A stretch of 64,000 bases of DNA. Source: Phaeotremella fagi (lineage: Eukaryota > Basidiomycota > Tremellomycetes > Tremellales > Phaeotremellaceae). The translations under genes were made by a program, and so were the position numbers. Below the pieces are notes generated by a model. That model did no database searches and was not told where the DNA came from. It saw only the letters and a list, made by a program, of their open reading frames with translations. The DNA lies in the NCBI GenBank assembly GCA_001599715.1, contig BCHU01000013.1, positions 967,977 to 1,031,976 on the forward strand, written 5' to 3'. Of the stretch, positions 21,971-37,102 are shown one piece after another (position 1 is the stretch's first letter; each line of letters starts with the position of its first letter).

Positions 21971-23366
21971 CTACGCCTCAACACCCAATCCCAAAGCCCT
22001 CTGAACCGCGTTCAGAGCTTTATCAGCCCCCCCACTCTCTCGTCGATGAGCCAACCCCGTCCCAGCTCCAACTCCCAACTTCCCACTTGAAAACCTACCA
22101 CCACCTCCACCACCACCACTACCTCCAAACCCAACAACTCCAGGATCAACAACGACAATAGGATCCGAAGCTGAAGAAGAAGAACTTGATCTCGATGTTG
22201 GAGCTGTACTTTTCGCCGAGAGCGTGGGATGAGTCGGACTTTCGATATGGGTCGATAATTTATTTTTCGTGTTTGGGAAATTGAACGCTCCGTTGTTTAA
22301 GATACTGGGTCTTGACCATGATGAAGAAGCTGAGGAGGTTCTTTGATGAGAGAACGATCCCATTCCACCGTTTCCTGAGGTGTTGGTGTTGGAATTTGAT
22401 TTGGTGGGGAAAGTGTTGTTAGGTGAGATAGTGGGTCGGGAGGATGAGGTTACATGCATAGAACCGGATTTATGATGCGAATGCGAATTGATGGTTGGCA
22501 TCACGAACCCACTTAAACCGTTGTTCATCGAGATCGCTCGGGTGTGTTGGGTCGGGGTTGGGTTGTTGTTCTCGTGGTTTGAGATGACTGGGTTTGACGA
22601 TAACGCCGTTGACATTGATGTGCGATGTCCCATGGATCTAGCTTGGAGGGATTGGATGATTTGAGCGGCGTCAGGTCGATCGTATGGTTTGATACTGGCC
22701 GGAGAGTTGAAGTTGGGTGGTGGGTGTAAGAGGAATTGGAGGTATGCTCTTTTGGCTGGGAAATATTGGGTCAATGGGATATATCATTTAGATGGATGTC
22801 ACTTACCAACCGAGGCGTCAGCAAAGACGACTAAGGCACTGATATCGTCTATCCATTTGATGACGAAACCGCCTTTGTCGTTTGAGAAATCCTTGAACAT
22901 GGCTTGGAGATCACGGGTCTTGAGGCTAGGGGTTGTTAGTGGACTTCGCATGAGGCTGTGGAATCATTGAAAAGAATAAGGAAGGAGAGGGGATAAGTTT
23001 GAGTGATCAAAGTGGATGTCGTGCGACACTCCACTTGGCCTAAAAGATCGGGCAACCTTTTGGTCTCGTGTCTAAATAGCACAACCAAACAGAATCACGT
23101 TGAAAAATCATGTAGAAAGATTCACATCCTGATCAGAATCCAATCCAATCCCTTTCACTCTCCACCCAGCGAAAGACAACTCCTCGTCCGCAGATTCGCA
23201 GCTCCTCCCTCGGTCTTGCCACCAATAAACCCAAAAGTTTTTAAAACTCCACTCACTCAGATGAAAATTTAGATAACAAAAGAATACGAGTGACAGCGGC
23301 TGAGATTTGTTGTGAAGATGAGGAAGGGGCGGCGAGGAGAGTTCCGTTTGGGAGTGAGATTGACAT
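21971..23366 (-). CDS. R3HCC1L-like protein with divergent RRM-type domain
   Basis: Three exons (23257-23366, 22807-22955, 21971-22755) give 347 residues. The spliced middle reads TRDLQAMFKDFSNDKGGFVI, KWIDDISALVVFADASVAKR, then AYLQFLLHPPPNF, resembling the RRM-like region of R3HCC1/R3HCC1L and fungal homologues ('TxDL...F..Y...GF.IKWVDDTHALGVF'). The rest is Ser/Asn/Thr-rich and probably disordered, with SGGGGGGGRFSSGKLG near the C-terminus. It may bind RNA or a protein partner; the function is not established. The first intron is long (22956-23256, about 300 nt). Confidence 0.6.
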
Positions 23367-25960
<2,594 letters not shown>

Positions 25961-26427
25961 GTCGAGTTGGTGGCTTAGTCTTTTGGTTTAGGTCGGGTTA
26001 GGTTATGTTCCGTATCGTTTGTAGTGTAGACATCAAGTGTACTTGATGTTGATGAAGAGAATGTTGCAATAAAAGACGTGTGCATGAATGAATGCCTTAC
26101 AACCGCAAAGCATAATTGAGAAACTCATAATAAGTGACACAGAAGAAAGTCAAAAAATGACTAAGTGACAACAGAAGGTGGCACTCCCCCAGTAGTGGCA
26201 TCTCCCTAAAAAAGATGCGTTTTTTTGCGTTTTTTTAAGAATCCAAATATCATTTTATTTAAACCCCCGGAAAACGGGTTAAGGAGCTTATGAAACACGT
26301 GGATTTGTGCTTGGATTGGGTTAGGGATCAGGGGGGGTGCTTTGATCTCCCCCTTCTTGGTTTTTAACGCAAATTTTGTATTCTTATTTTTTTTGTGATT
26401 TTTTGGTTTTGTTGTACCTACGCGACC
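25961..26427. other. Intergenic downstream of polyubiquitin
   Basis: Contains the polyubiquitin 3' UTR and the promoter of the next gene. A direct repeat gcgttttttt is doubled at 26217-26236. No coding sequence was found. Confidence 0.4.
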
Positions 26428-28689
26428 ATGTCACCAAGGAAAAAACGATTTCCTATCCCTACAACGGGTTTGGGTTCATCTACGAAGATTGGGAATAGAG
26501 CACGACCGAAAACCAAATCCAAGCCCAAGCGTAAAGAACACATTCGAAATCGATCAAAGGGGAGAACCCCTCTTCCTCGCACATCGTCCCCTCGTCCCGA
26601 AGTAGCTTCAAATACTCGAGATGATGGTTGGTTGAAACGATCTACTGTTACTCTAGTGGATGATGATTCGGACTCGTCGGTGATGGATTCCCCTACGGGA
26701 TGTAGGTTGGAGCCGTTCCCTGCTCTTGTTGATAGGTGGGGTGGGGGTCGGGGTGAGGGGTCGGATGGGGTTGATGGTTTGGATATGGGGGTGGAGGATG
26801 AATCTGATGACCAGGAGGGAGTTTCAACGGATGAGGATGATGAGGAAGATGGGAGTGGAGGATTGGGTATAACTTTCGAAAGCGAAGAAGACGAGCTCGA
26901 GCAAGAAATCTCATCCGTATCCGAGAACGACAATTCAAATCCAAGTCCAATCCCAAATCCAGCCAACCCCAACACCACACGAATCCCAAATATCGGAACC
27001 CACATCTCCTTAATCGGGGGTCCAATCCAGATCCTAAAACGTTATCGAACTCTCCAAACCGCTCTCAAATCCAGTCGTCAATCACCACAGTCACAGGGAC
27101 AGAGGGCGGCTCGATTGGGAATAGCTTTCTGTACAGGTTGTCCAAAACGACATACCCATATCCAGGGGTTTGGTGGGGTCCAGTTGAAAGAGTATGGCGA
27201 GTTGTTCAATGAGATTATTGCTCGTGGTACGTCTACTTTCTTTATGTATAACTAGAGAACTTTATTGAGAGGTGGTAGAACCGGACTTCAGGGATAGGAT
27301 CTTCCCTCATGGTGGACATTGTTCTAATCATTCTTCTTCTGATGAGTGGGTTAACCAATTTTCTCTACGGGGATACTTTATACTGATTTTTGAATGTAAC
27401 CCAGACCGATCACTTGGCAAAGTCTCCGAAATTTCCATTCGGAAATCATGATGGTTTTGGATTTACGATTGAAATATCTAGTTATTCAGTGAGTCATTCT
27501 AAAAACATATTTGTGATTCACGTTAAGTAGTATTGGTAATAGCGCCGGCTCTGGTGACACTTCAGAATCCGAGGATGAAATCATCGAAAGACTAATCAAA
27601 CAAGTGGTAAATCTACAAATAGTCTCACCCAGTCGAGTAACAATAGTAATAGAAAGTATGGTAAGTCATCACCCCATCCAACCCTCAGCCCAAATCAACC
27701 AAACTAAAAAAACACAGGCATGTAAAAGTAAAATCGGCAGTTCCCTCGTCCACCTCCAAAAAATCAAACAAAAACTCGTCCCCTCCCTCCAAGAGAATTT
27801 GAAATTCTGTCTCGACCTCTGTCATATCCATTTATCGAGTTATGATTTAAGTGTAGCTGTTCAGCGGGAGGAGTTTTTGTTGGATGTGGAGAAGAGGATT
27901 GGGTTGAGGAACGTGGTTTGTTTTCATGTTAGTGAGGCTGGGGCTGAGGCTTTTAGTGGGATAGATCGACATGCTAGGTGAGTGGGAGTGGGATTCGGAT
28001 TCGGATTGAATTACTAATATACATCCTGTCCATTTAGTTTAGGACGGTAAGGTTAACATTTGATTTCAGAGTCGATTGCTAAATTCAGAATCAGAGGATA
28101 CATCGGTGAAGCAGCTTTCCGAGCACTCATCCAAGATCCCCGGCTAGCCCACGCAACCTTCATCCTCGAAACACCCAAATACCTCCCCCAAAACAAATCC
28201 ACCAAAGTCAACCACCTAGAACTCGAAAGATCCTTCCAAGACGTCATCTACCTGAACCAAATGTTTTTCTTATCAGATCAAGACTGGTTACACCATTCCG
28301 AACAACTCGCTAGAGATCGTCGAAGGAAAATTGATAACATTGAAAAGAGGTTACGGCGGTTGGCCAGTTTTCGGGATTTGGAGATTTTGGGGGATTCGAT
28401 TAGGAGAGAGAAGAATCGTGGGAAGAACAGGGTTAGACGGTTAGTTGAGTTGGGTGTTGTTTTTGGTCCTGGTGGATTTTTGGGGTATAGAGAGGAGCTT
28501 TCGAGTGGGGTTGAGGAGACTGAGGTTCAGACGTTAACACCGTTTACGCCGGGTCAATTGCAGATTGAAAATTTTGAAACACCGAGTACGATCCGGTTTC
28601 TTCATCCTCAATCTTCACCTAGGAAGTCGCCTAGAAAATTAGGATTAATTCCAGCGTATATAGGTGTTCCAACTAGTACACGTCGATAA
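26428..28689 (+). CDS. Divergent endonuclease IV / Apn1-fold AP endonuclease-like protein
   Basis: Six exons (26428-27226, 27279-27345, 27405-27488, 27543-27660, 27718-27977, 28089-28689) give 642 residues; all phases fit. After a disordered acidic/basic N-terminus (about 190 residues), the xylose-isomerase-like barrel can be followed against E. coli Nfo: GTHISLIGGP (GAHVSAAGG), RIFPHGGH (ILPHDS), VIHAGSG (FHPGS), TIVIESM (AVIEN), FCLDLCHIHLSSYDL (VCIDTCHAFAAGYDL), VVCFHVSEA (MHLND), GIDRHARIRGYIG (VDRHHSLGEGNIG) and HATFILETP (IPLILET). All nine metal-binding positions (His69, His109, Glu145, Asp179, His182, His216, Asp229, His231, Glu261 in Nfo numbering) are conserved. It is probably a nuclear DNA-repair nuclease acting on abasic sites. 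A basic 140-residue C-terminal extension follows the barrel. Confidence 0.8.
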
Positions 28690-28974
28690 GTGGCGGTGTT
28701 AGGTTGGATCAGATCTGTTCGTGGGGTTGTGGATTGAGTCTTGATTAGTTGTGTATCGTTACGATCTCCTTTGATGATTTTCTTGATGTTTGTATTGTCT
28801 ACAGCTAGCTTCGAATTCTAGCGTTTCTTCTTGTTGATACTCTTCTGTTGTATATATTTCTAATGAATCGATTTAGACTATTCCACAAGATCCATGTCTT
28901 TCAAAAGAACACTCAAACCTAATCAGCAGTTCAACGCACTTCATCAAAACCACTCAGCCGACCACCGATATAAA
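28690..28974. other. Convergent 3' region
   Basis: 3' flanks of the endonuclease IV-like gene and the COQ11-like gene; tgtatatatttc near 28850 may be a 3'-end signal. Nothing else is seen. Confidence 0.35.
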
Positions 28975-30076
28975 TCATGCATGTCCCACCTCCCTTCGCT
29001 CACCTCCATCACCCAACCCAGCCCACCCCCTCATATCCTCAACATCAACGACACCCCTAACATCCCCATCCTCAATAGACCGAATAACGGCCGCCGCAAC
29101 ATGATCGACATGTATTGGATGAGTCCTTAACGATTCAGCCGCTCCTTCCAGTAAAGGTAAACTGTTTGAGAAAGGGATTGGGAGTTTCAGTTTATCGTGT
29201 GTAGACGCTGTTAGGGATAGGAGGAATGCTGGGAGGGTCGAGATCGGTCGTATATGTGGATGATACATCAGTCCTGATAAGTTATCAGTTATACAGTTTA
29301 GGCATTTTGTTCATGTCCTACCTGGTCTGATGAATACTGGTCTAACACTTGGATTCTCCAAACATCTTTTCGTAATTTCAGATTCGGCTTCTCGTTTCGT
29401 CGTAATATAAGCTTTAGGGACTAAAGGTCTGAAAGCGTCTGCTGCTGAAATATAAATGAAAGGTTTAGGTGACGCCGTCGATGAAGAGGGTTGTGATTGT
29501 GTAGCTAACAACGTATCTAAAACAGTCAAAGCTATTGAAATTCATTCAATCAGTATTCCCAAACCAATCCAAAGACAACATACCAGAATCCCTATTCATA
29601 CCCTCATAACCCCTCCGTCTCTCTTCAGCACTTTTCAAAGGATTCCCCGACCCCCTAAAAGCTTTTATCAACCCCAACAAATTCCCCGAACGTAGATCAG
29701 ATTTATAACTATCACTTTCGAGTAGTATACCCAGTGTATGTACTATTGCGGTGTTATTTTTTATTAGGTCGAAATAAGAGTTGGGATCGAACACGGAAGC
29801 TTGGTTCCAGTTTACGGAGTTGACCCATTTCGGGGTATGGTTTGATGGTGTCTTGTAAGGTTTTCCTGAGGAGCTGAGTTGTTGGTTTAGACTTAGATTT
29901 AGAGGGAGATGAGATGGAGAATCACCTAATACTGGAAACTTCCCAACCTTTGGTTACTGCTGCTTTACATATCGCTGAACCTGGTTGGAATTTAGAATAT
30001 GTCTGGGCTAATGATGGACGGTTTACGAACCTAGGTATCCGTTACCACCAACAACTAGCAGACGAGGAACAGACAT
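28975..30076 (-). CDS. COQ11: Atypical SDR NAD(P)-binding protein, Coq11/YLR290C-like
   Basis: Five exons (30031-30076, 29926-29980, 29584-29873, 29322-29531, 28975-29273) give 299 residues. The Rossmann start is rebuilt by splicing: SVPRLLVVGGNGYLGSAICK followed by AAVTKGWEVSSISSSGKPYK. Other family blocks: PKWVNSVNWNQASVFDPNSY, AIVHTLGILLESDSYK, YEGMNRDSALTVLDTL, PFIYISAADAFRPLVPKAYI followed by TTKREAESEI. These match the fungal YLR290C/Coq11 family of extended SDR-like mitochondrial proteins linked to coenzyme Q synthesis. No obvious mitochondrial presequence precedes the Rossmann motif. The C-terminus is shorter than some homologues. Confidence 0.75.
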
Positions 30077-30318
30077 TATAGGTAATATCTAGCTGGCTTG
30101 AAGGCGAAGGGGGTGGGAATGATGATGAGGAAGATGACTTTAATAGTTGAGATCAAAATAGAATGAATGAAATCGAAATCTTGACAACATCTAAAGCACC
30201 CGATTCAAGTTTCCCACGATGCTCCGAAATATCCCTCTGGTGTAATTACATGCATAAGATATCAACCGGAACCACATTCAACCAACCACGACTATATCAT
30301 CTACGTCTACGTCTACAT
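30077..30318. other. Spacer between COQ11-like start and GET3 stop
   Basis: Promoter of the COQ11-like gene overlapping the presumed 3' UTR of GET3, both on the minus strand. Nothing further is seen. Confidence 0.3.
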
Positions 30319-31751
30319 CTACTGAGGTGGTACATAAGGTGTAATAAGCATCTAAAAGATAGAGTGATCAGTGAACCAAATCGTTGAAAAGGAATAATCG
30401 AATTTTTTGACCTACCTTACTAAACTCTTTGATCTTATCGACACCTCTAACTTCTTCAGTTAGAAGTGGTAATTGAACAATATGGAATCCATCCTCATAG
30501 AGGTCGAAAGCTTCCTTCAAGTATTTCTGTTGCATTTTATTTCTGACTCCACATTGTTCACAATTGTTTCCTGTTATCGTAGTTTGATGTTAGTTGTATT
30601 CCAGGCTGTTTTGTTGACAACTAACCTGCTTTGGGGAATAACAATTGATTAACAACAATGTTATGTGTATCTATCTCGTAGGACGTGAGTTCTTGAATCA
30701 AACGTTCTGTTTCGTATAACGACAAAAATTCTGAAATGCAAACACAAACGAATGTTGTCTTTTCCTTGAATCGGTGTTAGAATCAATGTGAATCAAGACC
30801 AGATGGAAGAGACGACATACAGGATCTTTGAATTGTGTATTAACCTCCGTAATGATTTCCTTCATTTGATCTAATTTAGCAAACATGTCTTCTTGGGGTG
30901 CGCCTCCACCAAACATAGCTGACATCTATGGGTTGATCAGTCAACTAAAACGTGGTATCGATGTGGTGATTGTCAACATACTTGTTGTAACATTGGACCA
31001 AATCTACCACTCAAAGAACTTAATTTACCCAAAGCTTTTTCCAGGACTGAAGGGAAAGATAAGAATCTGAGTGTATGACCTGTAGGAGCCGTGTCAAAAA
31101 CTATAACAGAGAACTCCATAGATTTAACATGTCTAATTGTATGACGTTAGAATCAACCCCATGAGAAATAAATTGTTAAAAGACCCACTTCATAATCTCA
31201 GCAAAACCCATAGCTTCATCAACACCAGGTATAGCGAAAGCCAAATCCTGCATCATCCCGCCCATTCCACCACTCTGATCAGCTGTAAGAAAGAAACGAT
31301 ATCAGTGAATCGTTTAAGAACAATGAATTGGTTAAACGTACATGACTCAATCATCTCCTGTAAACTTCCATTAGGATCTATCTCCATCGCGAAAAGGTTA
31401 TCGAACCCATTAACCTTCGTAGCGTCTTTCCCGAATTTTTGTGAGAAAGCATCCGAAAGATTATGTGCGGGGTCAGTGGACTATCTCGCCGTTAATCATA
31501 TAGTCTTATCTGATAAAGAGAAGGCTGCCTTACAATCAATAAAACTGATTCTCGAACTGCTGCTAATTGAACAGCTAATGAACATGAGGTTGTTGTTTTC
31601 CCAACACCACCTTTACCACCTATGAACCAACACCGTTAGATTCAATCTATTTGATGAAAATCGCCCACTTACCACAGAATATCCATTTCAAACTCTTTTG
31701 ATCTAGTACGTTCTGTAGTGTTGGTGGGAGGGGTTCGAAGTCTTCAGACAT
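30319..31751 (-). CDS. GET3: Get3, ArsA-type ATPase of tail-anchored protein targeting
   Basis: About nine short exons. Exon 1 (31673-31751) encodes [20 protein letters not shown] then LKWIFCG. The deviant Walker A follows, [20 protein letters not shown], then [17 protein letters not shown] (switch I), [16 protein letters not shown] (switch II), [15 protein letters not shown], and [10 protein letters not shown]. The zinc-binding CxxC ([15 protein letters not shown]) comes next, then [19 protein letters not shown]. The last mini-exon gives [10 protein letters not shown] at the stop (30319-30321). Get3 is a cytosolic homodimer that carries tail-anchored proteins to the ER receptor. All signature residues are present, so the gene appears intact. 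About 325 residues, the usual length. Confidence 0.95.
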
Positions 31752-32577
31752 TTTGTTTGTTCTTGACGCGAAATGAGGATTGGTGGATTGATGATCCTTT
31801 GGTGGATAGCTATAAGGTATCAATGCCTATCTAGATAAAAGGTAAAGATGGATTCTCGAAAGTGGAATGAGTATTAAAGTCAATTAGTGAAATGAATGGT
31901 TGTACACGTTAGCTGGCCAGTTGCCATGCATATGCCAGCTACCTCATAAACAAATCACGTGACTAGATATCCTCTGGCTAGCTTGATATATCTTCATATA
32001 TTTATCTGACACTAACCCATCAATGCAATCAAACATCAGGAACGTATCCCCGAAAAGTAATCCTAAGTGGAGGAGAGAGAACGAATACAACGATTAATCA
32101 GAAAAGTTGAGGTTGAGATATCCATTGTCAAGTGAGTGAAATTCAGCAAAAGAAAAGCGCATCCAAGGTGTAACCGAGAAATCTCTCTCAGGTTTCATAC
32201 CCTTTTCGTTAATTTGATTTGCTTTTCTTTCCGTTTAAGTTTCCGTCTTCATCTTTGCTCCATTGTCGAAGGAATTACTATGCAATGTGATTAATCACTT
32301 GGAGGCAATTGTAAAAACCAAATGTGGCACGTGGCACTCAATCGGAACGGATCGCAAGCGTCGTGGAGCTGAACATATACTGCAATCCAACCAGAATCTA
32401 TGCTTCAACACGAGTGATTTAATCACCGAGCTTGTGGGTTTTCCGCACCGTATCAGTTGACGTATATATTAAGCAAGTAAATTCGTAGCTGGGACACAGG
32501 TTAAGTACAGCCCAGCATCACATTTCCCTCGCTACCAATAAATACACCAACACCCGGAACCCACCCACACTAAATCA
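31752..32577. other. Divergent intergenic region, GET3 to DUF2867-like gene
   Basis: Both promoters lie here. Short A/T-rich tracts occur (ttgatatatcttcatatatttat, 31983-32005; cgtatatattaag, 32461-32473). No coding segment was recognised. Confidence 0.4.
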
Positions 32578-33093
32578 ATGTTCTCCCTCTTCACCAAAGT
32601 ATCAAGTTGCCCCGCCCCACCCGAAACCTCCTTCTCAGACAAATACAAATCAGCCGATCTCCTCGATTCATATAAAGTACAACTCCCACCCTCCAACTCC
32701 CAAATCGGAGTGAGAACCATTGCAGAAAAAGCGTTCACCAAATCACCATTCTGGATAGTCGGTCTCCTCTCTCTCCGAGATATAATGGTTAAACCATTCT
32801 CGGTAAAAACGACCTCTGAAATACAAAATTCAAGGGATAGAGAGAAGAGGATTGGGTTTTTCCCTATTATCAGTGAATCACCTGATGAATTGGTTTTAGG
32901 TGAACGTGATAGACATCTCGATTTTCAATTGTCGGTTTTGAAAAAGGGTGATTGGGTTTATACGACTACACTGGTTAACTGTAATAATAATTTCGGGAGA
33001 TTTTATTTGTTTTTGATCACTCCTTTTCACAAGATTATTGCTCGTTCTGCTTTGGCTAAGATGGAGAGGGAGTTGAGTTCGGGAAAACAGTAA
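32578..33093 (+). CDS. DUF2867-like protein
   Basis: Single exon, 171 residues from ATG 32578. The pattern DSYKVQLPPSN ... WIVGLLSLRDIMVKPF ... IGFFPIISESPDELVLGERD then RHLDFQLSVL ... VNCNNNFGRFYLFLITPFHK then IIARSALAKME matches the DUF2867 family found in bacteria and fungi, whose function is unknown. Two weakly hydrophobic helices are visible but no clear membrane anchor. Because this family is patchy in fungi, horizontal origin is possible; base composition does not stand out. Confidence 0.7.
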   Translation: MFSLFTKVSSCPAPPETSFSDKYKSADLLDSYKVQLPPSNSQIGVRTIAEKAFTKSPFWIVGLLSLRDIMVKPFSVKTTSEIQNSRDREKRIGFFPIISESPDELVLGERDRHLDFQLSVLKKGDWVYTTTLVNCNNNFGRFYLFLITPFHKIIARSALAKMERELSSGKQ

Positions 33094-33707
33094 GTGTGAG
33101 TATTCTTCAAATTGACAGTACTGTGCCTGACCATGAGATACAGCAACATACATGAATAACAAAGTCAGTGGCGATTTAGGAGGAATAATAACTTTTGTAG
33201 ATCTAGCAAGTAGGCGACCTTTTGTATCATACAGTATGCACTACTTCTGATCTACATCATGTCATTAATTCTTTGACTTATGATAATAACCATCAACCAC
33301 AGCTTTGACATGAGATTTTATGTTGTGTCACCGGAAGACAATGTCGGTGTGTAAAACACCTAGCAATGTAAATAGAGTAATGATTACTATTACACGAAAC
33401 TGCAAAGAGATGCCCTATAGCAGCTTTTGTAAAGGACACCCATATTTGGAGTGTATTTTTTCAGCATTTGATCCTGTCTACAAATAATTGACAAACTAAA
33501 AAATTGAGACATACAGGAACAGTATCCATGGTCACGTCAGCCATAAGATGTAAATCTCTTCGCCGTCACGAATGGGTCCATCAATCTTCCAAGCGTCCTG
33601 CTCACGTCAGCCAGGGAGTAAAGAATATATAAATACATCAACTTCTACAATCAAGATCTCCCAACTTTCATTCAAAAGTCCTTTCACCTTTCCATCGTCA
33701 AAACGTA
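33094..33707. other. Intergenic upstream of the first tandem SNF2 gene
   Basis: A/T-rich, with a tacagta heptamer near 33234; no coding segment found. Confidence 0.4.
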
Positions 33708-36305
33708 ATGGGAGAAATTCTATTGGGCAGAACTGGGTCTGCCACCATCAACGAACTCAACCTGAACAAAAGAAAAGGTGGGTGTGATTCCTGACGCCCT
33801 GATCTTCCTCTTGATCCTCACAAACATCAACTACAAGCTGACGCCGGTACATCATATTGATAGCAACAACGACAGTTTCCAGTAAAACCCAGCGCAAGAA
33901 GACCACTTCAGAATCTCAGTATGTCCCAAATACGACTCTGTCTGCTTTCGCTGACATGGAAAGAAGTTCAAACAAGAAGAGCAAAAAGACGACAATCGGT
34001 ATCAGGACTAAGTGAGTAAGCATGGTTTTAAAACGGACCAACTTGGATATCGATGATCATGTCAACGTACTAGAACTATCGATCGAACCGAAACCCAAAC
34101 TCTTCTCAATGCCGCTGAAGCGGAAACAATCCTCCAGGAATTTCAACCAAAGGAAACACTCCAGGAATCAAAATCGGCACTCAAGATCGGAGACGATGGT
34201 CTGATGGCTGGATGTAGATTAAAGCTTCACGATTATCAAGTCGTAGCAGTCCATAAGATGGTTCTAATTGAGAACGAAGATCCGTGGGTCAATCTTACCT
34301 TTTAAAATCTAATACTGTAGCTGACTTGATATTTCAGACGAGGTGGCGGCATTCTAGCTGATGGACCTGGTTTGGGAAAGACTTTGGAGGTTATTGGGAT
34401 GATCATCCATCAGATCCAACAGAAGAACACACTTGGAGCTAATTCCAAAATTGGTCCGACCTTGATCGTTGCGCCTATTCGACTTCATACCCAGGTAATG
34501 TCAAAGACTCGTATTCATAATGTACTGTATATACTCGTGCTGAGTTCATTTTTTGGCAGTGGATTCAAACAATCCTTGACACCTTTCAGTCCTCAGTCTT
34601 CGAAAATAAACGCAAACCAAGGATTTTAATTCATTGTTCGGACAGTCGTGTAAATGATCCAATCGATCTATTGGGTGTCGATAAATTACACGTCGAACAT
34701 GAGAGCAGATTCAAGAAATACGATTTCGTTGTAACCAATCCACACCTTGTTGTAGCAGAATATCAAAATAAGGTATGTGATTCTTTTGTCAAATGTTCAT
34801 TCCAAGTTGACATTTCTACCCTTAGTCAGCCAAAAAAAGACGTTTGGGGAAATGTGGAAAGATTTCCGAAGATTACGGTTGGAACACCGATAGTGATAGC
34901 GATCTCGCTGATGGAGGATGCGAGCATGCTCCGCTGTTCTATACCAAATGGAATAGAATGGTCGTAGACGAAGCGCACTGCGTCAAGAATTTCAAGACCT
35001 CAACTAGTCAAGCTATGATTAAACTTTCTCACAAAGTCAATCACGTTTGGGCAGTTACGGGTACACCTATGATCAATGATGTTTCTGATATTTATGCTTT
35101 GATCGTGAGTTCATTGTTCGACTCAAGCTGATGGAAGACTTTGATTGGACGAAGAGCGAGCTTGGCATTGATCGCTGATGTTCACAACTCTGAACAAGTC
35201 TCATTTAAACTGGAAGAAACTCGTAACTTTCTCAAAGACTTCACTATTCGAAGACTAGGAAATAGTCATCTTGAAAATAAACCGATTCTGAAATTACCAA
35301 AACTTCACCAACATGTCATCGAATTTAAACTTCGACCCGACGAATGAATTATCTATGATGCTATCGATGAAGATGAAGCGATTGAGCTGTATTCACCGTA
35401 TTCAGAAGATCATGGGTTCGAGGGTAGAGGTAGTCTTTACAACTTGCACAAGAAGAGGCTTTGCGTTCTGCATTCCAAGCTAAGAGACGTTTATGAGGAA
35501 CAAAGAAAGATTGGGAGCAAAGGCAAAACGGTCAAACGAAGAAAAAATAATGAATTTTTCGAAACGGTAGGTGGCGTAACATGTTATGAGTGTTGGACAG
35601 AATCAAGGAGATGACATTTTCGACCCAAGGACGCAAATCTGTTGACACGACAAAATCTTCGAAACTTCTCGATAAACCAAGTTCCAAAATGTTGAAAGTC
35701 TTGTAAGAATCTACTTCAACATACACTGTAGTCCTCCACTGAACTGACATATCAAGGGAACTGATTCAACAGATCGAGCAAAATAATCCAGAAGACAACA
35801 TAATCATTTTCAGCTTCTACATCACCTTTCTTCAACTTCTAGAAGGGTTTTTCGAGCTTGAGGGTATACCTGCTATTCGAATCGATTCCAAAGATGATGC
35901 GTCTGATATTCAATTCGCTAAAGATTGTTTCAAAGAGAATGCCGGTAATCGTAAAAAGGTTTTGCTTATCTCACTTGTTACAGGTGCAGAAGGACTTGAT
36001 TTGTATTTTGCCAACCATGTAAGTGGATTTTCATCATTTGAAAATTTGGTGGTAAAAACTGCGAACAGGTTATATTTATGGATCCATGGTGGCATAAAGC
36101 CATGCATGAACAGGGTGTCGCTCGTGCTCATCGAATCGGGCAAACCAAAGAGGTTCACGAGTATCATATTGTCGCTCAAGAGACTTGTGAGAATCACATG
36201 AGAGACTTACAAGAAGATAAATTGAAAAAATTAGAACGACTATTCATTGAGGAAAGGGAGTTCGAGATTGTTGAGAGTTTGACTGTTTTGAAATCGAGAA
36301 CATAA
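33708..36305 (+). pseudogene. SNF2-type ATPase gene, tandem copy 1, with in-frame TGA
   Basis: At least eight exons from ATG 33708 (MGEILLGRTGSATINELNLN) to TAA 36305. Domain order: GLMAGCRLKLHDYQVVAVHK, GGGILADGPGLGKTLEVIGM (motif I), TLIVAPIRLHTQ, YDFVVTNPHLV, MVVDEAHCVKNFKTSTSQ (motif II, DEAH), WAVTGTPMINDVSDIYALI (motif III), TIRRLGN, then helicase-C NIIIFSFYITFLQLL, GAEGLDLYFANH, FMDPWWHKAMHEQGVARAHR then IGQTKEV (motif VI). The frame is broken by TGA at 35345-35347 inside KLRPDE-stop-IIYDAIDEDEA; downstream exons still read well, so the lesion looks recent or is a base error. No RING insert is visible, unlike Rad5/Rad16. Intron 35105-35137 would be 33 nt. Confidence 0.75.
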
Positions 36306-37102
36306 TCTTGGAGCTCCTTTTTACCAGGATTTAGGTTAGGATCTGGGCAATGATTTGGGCGTGTCGATTTGATTTCTACGATGATGGCTGAAAATTTATG
36401 TATCTTTAGTGTATATTCTGTAAATTCTTATCGACACTCGTAAAAGTAACTCAACAATCGACCAGGTGAATTAGCTTAGAACCCTCTAAGCTTTACCACG
36501 CACCACATCATTTCAGTCTCCCCCTGTGCACTCCGTTGGGGTAATAGCATCGAGTCAACCAGGGTCGTAGTATAACCTCTTGCTACTTTCTAATTGTATC
36601 ACAATATCAATCCACTGTGTGGTCTGTCTGCTGTACCGCAAGATTTTCAAGAAACAGCTGCGGAAATCTTTTACTGTGGCAGCTCTTCCGCCACTAAGGA
36701 ACCAATGGCGACCAGTAGGTTTCAGTCTCTCAGTCAGTGTATCTTCTTGGTTCATCCCTCCTTCTTGAACAGACATGTTTGCACTATGTTGTATGAGATG
36801 GCTGAGAGCCTCGTGTCTCTATTGATACTGTACCCCACAGAAAAACTGGGAGAAGAGGTCCAAGCGCAAGGCGGTGTACCAAGTCCAGTCAACCTCAATT
36901 TCTAGTTAATCTCATTATCTTTATTTTCTTCTTTTCTTCTTTTACTTCCAACATTACAGAACTGCAAGAAAGCGATATTGAGTGTAGATTGAACTAAGAC
37001 GTCACGTCACCATTGCTGATATTCATCCTCACAGAGAGTGATTAGAACCACTTGTGAGTTGGCACTCAGTATTTCGCTTACTCACCCATTCCTAGATACG
37101 AA
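36306..37102. other. Spacer between the two tandem SNF2 genes
   Basis: About 800 bp holding the 3' end of copy 1 and promoter of copy 2. Short open frames exist but show no recognisable protein. A tactgta heptamer is near 36829. Confidence 0.4.

Noticed and set aside
26418..27025. 195- and 110-codon minus-strand frames opposite the endonuclease IV-like gene
   Set aside because: They mirror the acidic/Ser-rich low-complexity coding strand; the plus-strand exons are confirmed by family motifs and phase.
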